A stretch of 10,206 nt of DNA from Euperipatoides rowelli (taxonomy: Eukaryota; Onychophora; Udeonychophora; Euonychophora; Peripatopsidae), in NCBI GenBank assembly GCA_003024985.2, contig PXIH01S0040290.1. One strand, written 5' to 3'. The notes under the pieces were generated by a model. It did not search any database. It saw only the letters and a program-made list of their open reading frames with translations, and was not told the origin of the DNA. This document shows, piece by piece, positions 6,780 to 10,206 of the stretch; positions within the stretch are counted from its first letter, which is position 1; every line of letters begins with the position of its first letter. The translations under genes were made by a program, and so were the position numbers.

Positions 6780-7670
6780 CAACCACACTTCAAGATAAAC
6801 ATTTGAATGAATTACATCAAGACCACGTAGGAATGGTCAGAATGAAGATGATAGCAAGAAGCTACTTCTGGTGGCCAGGGCTAGATAAGGCAATTTAAGG
6901 AAAAGCCAAAACATGCCAGGAATGTGCTCAACATGCTAACCTGCCTGCCAAGGCACCACCACACCCCTGGACCCGNCCTGACAAGCCATGGGAAAGACTA
7001 CCAAACAATTTTGCATGTCCATTCATGGGTCATAACTTCCTAGTAGTGGTCGATGCGCATTCGAAATGGTCATCCTAAATTTAACAACAGCCGAGAAGAC
7101 CATGCCCACACTGCACAATTTATGGGCCAGATACTGTCTACCCATACAAACAGAACTTTTCCAACAACGGAACACAATTTTCTTCAAAGGAATTTGACCT
7201 TTTCTGTATGAAGTATGGAATAAAACACACCTTCTCCACTCCATAACATCATACAAATGGTCAAACATAGAGATTTGTTCAGACCCTAAAATATTCCTCA
7301 AAAAGAAGACCAACAACAATAATCCATGGTAGAGAAGATAAACCAACTACTCTTCTCATACCGGCCAACAACCAATATTTCAACCCACTAAACATCAGCC
7401 TTACAATTTAGGGAGAGAACTCCGAACAAGGCTAGACTTGCTGAAACCAGCAGTAAAAACATCTGAATGGCATCCCCTACAAAACAACAAAACAAGACAC
7501 CTCCAAGTCGGTCAGAATGTTTTTGCCAGAAACTACATGGGTAAGTAAAAGTGGCTCCAAGGGAGGAGACTTGAGAGAATTGGACCACTAACCTATACCA
7601 TAAAACTAACAGATGGCAAATTATGGAGAAGTAACACAGACCAATTACGATCACTTACAATAAAAGGGAA
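6780..7670 (+). pseudogene. Ty3/gypsy integrase remnant, catalytic triad lost
   Basis: The N-terminal HHCC zinc domain is visible: HQDH at 6815-6826, then YFWWPG, then C-x2-C at 6914-6925, with a TAA at 6896-6898 inside it. The catalytic core follows as NFACPF (first acid now Asn, 7007-7009), LVVVDAHSKW, then SNNGTQFSSKEF (second acid now Asn, 7163-7165). Its third acid position is a TAG at 7268-7270. Another in-frame TAA lies near 7241, with frameshifts near 7080 and 7158. The C-terminal chromatin/DNA-binding domain is recognisable as GPLTYTIKLTDGKLWR and DQLR (about 7578-7650). All three DDE acids are thus gone. The single n of the window (6976) lies between the zinc domain and the core. 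Confidence 0.9.
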
Positions 7671-7855
7671 AGGAGAAGCCATACAAGTTGTCCAAAACCC
7701 TTCACTCATCCCCACCAAAACTACCACTAGCACCAGCTCCCCAATGAGAACCACACACACACACCAAGACACCAATACACAAATACCCCACTAGAACCAG
7801 ACACCTGCCTAAGAGATGGACACCTCCGACACGCACAAAATAAAGAGAGGATAAT
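7671..7855 (+). other. Gypsy 3' tail before the LTR
   Basis: Pro/Thr-rich low-complexity coding tail (CACACACACACACCAAGACACC-like region near 7751-7775) between the integrase end and the polypurine tract. No envelope-like ORF or transmembrane segment is seen. Confidence 0.55.
7842..7851 (+). other. Polypurine tract
   Basis: AAAGAGAGGA, four bases before the TG of the 3' LTR, is the expected primer for plus-strand DNA synthesis in LTR retroelements. Confidence 0.75.
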
Positions 7856-8017
7856 TGTGGTGTAATACACTCACTAGGCTAATGATGTGTAATACACATA
7901 AGAAGCCACGTTCCTTCTGGATCTAATGTTCGATTGATTCTGTTTTTAGCAAAAGAAATGTTATTTATTAAATGTTAGTTACCTATAAGGTTCCGAGTGT
8001 TATTTGTTATAAAGACA
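7856..8017 (+). repeat. 3' LTR of the gypsy element
   Basis: Starts TGTGGTGTAATACAC and ends TTGTTATAAAGACA. At 162 bp it lacks the segment of about 40 bp present near 3970-4007 of the 5' copy. In the best-aligned 70 or so bases (from GGCTAAT to the TTAG) I count six substitutions. The right end may extend to 8020 if the CTGC at 8021-8024 is the target duplication. Confidence 0.88.
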
Positions 8018-8020
8018 TAG

Positions 8021-8850
8021 CTGCAAAATAATGGAAAATCTGAAAGAATGAATTGGACTTTAGTTGAAATAGAATGTTTGTTAATTGATAGTGAACTGTC
8101 AGTTATTTTTCTGGGAAGCTGTTCAGACTTCAGCTTATATTTTGAATAAATTACCTACAGTTGAAAAAAAAATTCCTGAATATATTTATGTTTGATGCAA
8201 ATCAAGACTAAGAAAATCAAAGTTTTCAATTGTACCACTTATATCAGCATGTACCAGAACACAAGAGAAAGAAAATTGATGAAAAGGCAATAAAATGCAT
8301 TATGGTAGGTTACGTCCCCAATCGGTATAGACTATAGGGATGGCCAAAAATAATCAATGGAAGAGTATTATTTTTGATGAAGCAAAATATTTTCCAAATG
8401 AAGACTCCAGAGTGTTATTAATTGAAACTGAAGATGCTGAAAATGAAAAAATCATCCTTGAAGAATTGAAGGAAGCAAATTCTGAAGAGAAAATGGGACT
8501 GAGTAGAAGAAAAAGTAGCGCTCCTAATCAAGTGGTTGCATTAAGCAGCAATTTACCTACAAATTAACAAGAAACTTTAAAATTAGATAAAGAAAAATAG
8601 CAGAATGCAATAAGAGAGGTGTTTGAAGTGCATAAGAAAAATCAAACATGGATGGAAGAAAAATTCTCAGCAGTAAAGAAACCAATTATATGCAAGTGGG
8701 TATACACAAAGAAAATTAACATTGAAGAAAAATAAGTTTATGAGGCAAGATTAGTGGCCAAAGATGCGGTCAGCAATATGTAGTGGACTGTGGAGAAACA
8801 TATTTTGCTCCTATGAAAAATGTAACTATTTTATACTGCTTGTAATAGTA
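8021..8850 (+). pseudogene. Ty1/copia pol relic, right part (integrase end to RT start)
   Basis: The frame begins with NNGKSERMN (8027-8053), which corresponds to the conserved NG-x-x-ER box around the third catalytic Glu of copia integrases; the Glu is retained. Later blocks are IDEKAIKCIMVGY (about 8275-8313), a DPK-like GWPK (8340), and IIFDEAKYF, the usual IN-RT spacer start. An open stretch follows at 8340-8567, rich in Glu and Lys. Near 8600-8800 come AIREVFE, WVYTKKI and YEARLVAKD, matching the start of copia reverse transcriptases, with stops at 8566-8568, 8598-8600 and 8733-8735. No YxDD box is found further right, so the relic ends early. It is the continuation of the part at 3713-3869. 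Confidence 0.82.
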
Positions 8851-9663
8851 TAGAATTAAGACATAGTAATCAAAGTTAATTATAATGGTTGAAATGAAGC
8901 AGGATATTGGATAATATGTCCAATTGCAGTTGTTATCTCAGTTTATCTAAACACCAGTGGGGCATAATATATGGGCATGGCCAAAGGAATCCCAACAACA
9001 GCTTTTTTTTTTTGATCAGCAGTCTATGACTTGTTCATCTGGAATGGCCCGCTGTTTACCAAATAGTAGTAAACCTCGAATGAAATTACATTTTTACTGT
9101 TAATTTTCTTTTTAAGATATTAATAAAATTTATAAATTTTATAAAATGTTCAATTATTTTTGAAAACCAAATAAAAATATAACATACAGTATATTGTTAG
9201 CAAAAGGCTATTACACTTCAACATTATTCTCATAGTTCTTCACTTGCAATACATGCATTATTACAAAAATTTGTATACAGTATCTCTCAAACAGAAATAC
9301 ATTTATAAGTTGCAAATTTATTCTTATTTCTCACTTTCCATCATTCTAATAGTATTTTTTTAATAGTTAGCTTCTATCATTAAATCATAGCTTAACACTG
9401 AGGTCAATCCTGATTTCTTCAAATTAGTAAGGTATTTAAAAGAATTAAGAAAGGATTGACCACTTCGTATGCTTAATTTATCTGGCCAACAACTGGTAGA
9501 TTAAATAATTATTGTTGATTTAAAATATTTAGAAATGTAGCAATAGTTATAAATATTTAGTCTGGTTATTTTATGACACAACATGTTATATATTTCAATT
9601 TCATAATAAAATGAAATGTGGCAATTTTATGATTGACATTATTTCTCAAGCAATAAAATTAAA
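8851..9663. other. AT-rich intronic sequence, no gene seen
   Basis: No recognisable coding segment on either strand. It includes a T11 tract (9003-9013) and two TACAGTAT octamers (9185-9192, 9276-9283). The first 100 bases may still be worn copia sequence. Confidence 0.5.
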
Positions 9664-9669
9664 ACTAAC

Positions 9670-9817
9670 CAGTATCTTCAACTTCATCATCTATTTCTTT
9701 TTCAGGAGATATAGAAACACTTTCTTCTTTCAGCGAATGGTGAGTCAACACAAATTTAACATCAGCAAAAGTTAATTCTTCTGACTTTTCATTCCACACA
9801 TCCCTTGACAATTCAAT
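9670..9817 (-). CDS. RAB3GAP1: RAB3GAP1 orthologue, N-terminal exon (FADVKF...THH)
   Basis: This 148-bp minus-strand exon lies between a TTTAATCAG acceptor and a GTTAGT donor and is fully open. It reads IELSRDVWNEKSEELTFADV, KFVLTHHSLKEESVSISPEK and an acidic EIDDEVEDT end. The pattern W-x-EKS-x-E-x3-FAD-x-KF-x2-THH, followed by an acidic linker and then the VV-P-L motif of the next exon, matches what I recall of the N-terminal region of RAB3GAP1, catalytic subunit of the Rab3 and Rab18 regulator. One base remains at the donor, complementing the two leading bases of the 1661-1742 exon. The acidic linker (Glu/Asp-rich, about residues 31-49 of this exon) is usually variable in the family. Confidence 0.88.
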
Positions 9818-10170
9818 CTGATTAAATAAAATAAAAAATTCTAGAGTGAATACTTAGAATTTTTTTTATAATAAATTCAAATGTTTTATTAGAAGAATTA
9901 AATATAAAAGGAAAAGTTAAATCTGTAGTAAAATGTAGCTATAACTTTAAAAAAAAACAACTAAAAAATAGTAAATTGTGAACAAAGATTCCATTTCTAA
10001 TAATTTTTATAGATTTTTTCAGCATCACTATAAAATGTCTCTTAGACTGATAAATTGTAGAACATTTCTAGGCCTCTACAACCATTAAGAAATTATTCAA
10101 GATTTTAAGAAAATGGAAAAAAATCAACATATCTGAATCAGGAATGGAAAAGTGTCCAAAGGAAGTAAAC
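9818..10170 (-). other. RAB3GAP1: Short RAB3GAP1 intron
   Basis: AT-rich 353-bp gap between the probable exon at 10171-10206 (GTTTAC donor) and the acceptor before the 9670-9817 exon. Stops are frequent in all frames. Confidence 0.5.
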
Positions 10171-10206
10171 CTTAAGGTAGTCAAGCTGCTTCTTCCGAAC
10201 TTCCAA
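10171..10206 (-). CDS. RAB3GAP1: Probable partial upstream exon of RAB3GAP1
   Basis: The last 36 bases of the window, read on the minus strand, give 12 open codons (LEVRKKQLDYLK) ending at AAG followed by GTTTAC, a plausible donor. It ends in phase 0, matching the phase-0 start of the 9670-9817 exon. Reading through the donor meets a TGA 12 codons later. This part of the family, just before the W-x-EKS motif, is poorly conserved, so the assignment rests on phase and position. The exon continues beyond the window. Confidence 0.45.

Larger units (their letters stand above)
3870..8017 (+). mobile_element. Decayed Ty3/gypsy LTR retrotransposon (Mag-like)
   Basis: A full-layout but inactive element of about 4.1 kb: 5' LTR, primer-binding-site candidate, gag with two CCHC knuckles, then protease, reverse transcriptase, RNase H, integrase with a C-terminal GPY/F-type domain, polypurine tract and 3' LTR. 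This PR-RT-RH-IN order is diagnostic for Ty3/gypsy. The paired knuckles and the FKD linker between them resemble Mag-type elements. It carries many stops, frameshifts, an in-frame RNase H deletion and loss of catalytic acids, and is shorter than the usual 5 kb or so. CTGC occurs at 3866-3869 and at 8021-8024, a possible 4-bp target duplication if the right end is 8020 rather than 8017. No envelope-like gene is present. Confidence 0.92.
1743..9669 (-). other. RAB3GAP1: Large RAB3GAP1 intron filled with retroelements
   Basis: Intron of about 7.9 kb in host-gene direction, from the GTTAGT donor next to 9670 to the TTTTCCAG acceptor next to 1742. The flanking exons have compatible phase (1+2). 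More than half of it is retroelement: a Ty3/gypsy copy nested in a Ty1/copia relic, both antisense to the host gene. The rest is AT-rich sequence with small repeats. Confidence 0.8.

Noticed and set aside
7023-7654. Minus-strand open frames opposite the integrase (7023-7346 and 7388-7654)
   Set aside because: They lie opposite clear plus-strand integrase motifs and have compositions typical of antisense shadows, with no recognisable domain.
7671-7855. Possible envelope-like gene after pol
   Set aside because: The stretch is under 200 bp, Pro/Thr-rich and leads directly into the polypurine tract; no signal peptide or membrane segment is visible.
8340-8567. Independent small gene of 75 codons
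   Set aside because: It is in the expected place and frame for the copia integrase-RT spacer, with copia motifs immediately before and after, so it is a segment of that relic.

Overview
This is a eukaryotic, intron-containing, AT-rich window, best read as part of an invertebrate (probably arthropod) nuclear genome. The evidence is spliced minus-strand exons with GT-AG borders, decayed Ty3/gypsy and Ty1/copia retroelements, and long AT-rich non-coding stretches. One ambiguous base (n, 6976) points to a draft assembly. No bacterial operon, rRNA, tRNA or CRISPR array is visible.

The backbone of the window is one host gene on the minus strand, recognised as an orthologue of RAB3GAP1, the catalytic subunit of Rab3 GTPase-activating protein. 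Reading leftwards in gene order there is a probable partial exon at 10171-10206, a clear exon at 9670-9817, an intron of about 7.9 kb (1743-9669), and a second clear exon at 1661-1742. The phases of the two clear exons fit, and together they encode part of the conserved N-terminal region, including an NDFPPRAHCL motif. The gene continues off both ends of the window.

The large intron holds a nested pair of dead retroelements on the plus strand, antisense to the host gene. A Ty1/copia pol remnant is split into 3713-3869 and about 8021-8850. Between the halves sits a Ty3/gypsy element (3870 to about 8017, Mag-like by its paired zinc knuckles) with two LTRs, a primer-binding-site candidate, gag, protease, reverse transcriptase, RNase H, integrase and a polypurine tract. 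Every enzyme of the gypsy element has lost at least one catalytic acid. Four of these losses are Asp to Asn changes in which a CG appears to have become CA. The two LTRs differ by roughly 8% over their best-aligned part and by a gap of about 40 bp.

The left end (48-578, minus) holds a broken protein-coding relic with an acidic C-terminus that I could not identify. The rest is AT-rich spacer with small tandem and inverted repeats: a 10-bp array containing a perfect heat-shock-element pattern, an exact 20-bp CpG-containing tandem repeat, a 27-bp-period repeat, several hairpins, and repeated TACAGTAT-type octamers.
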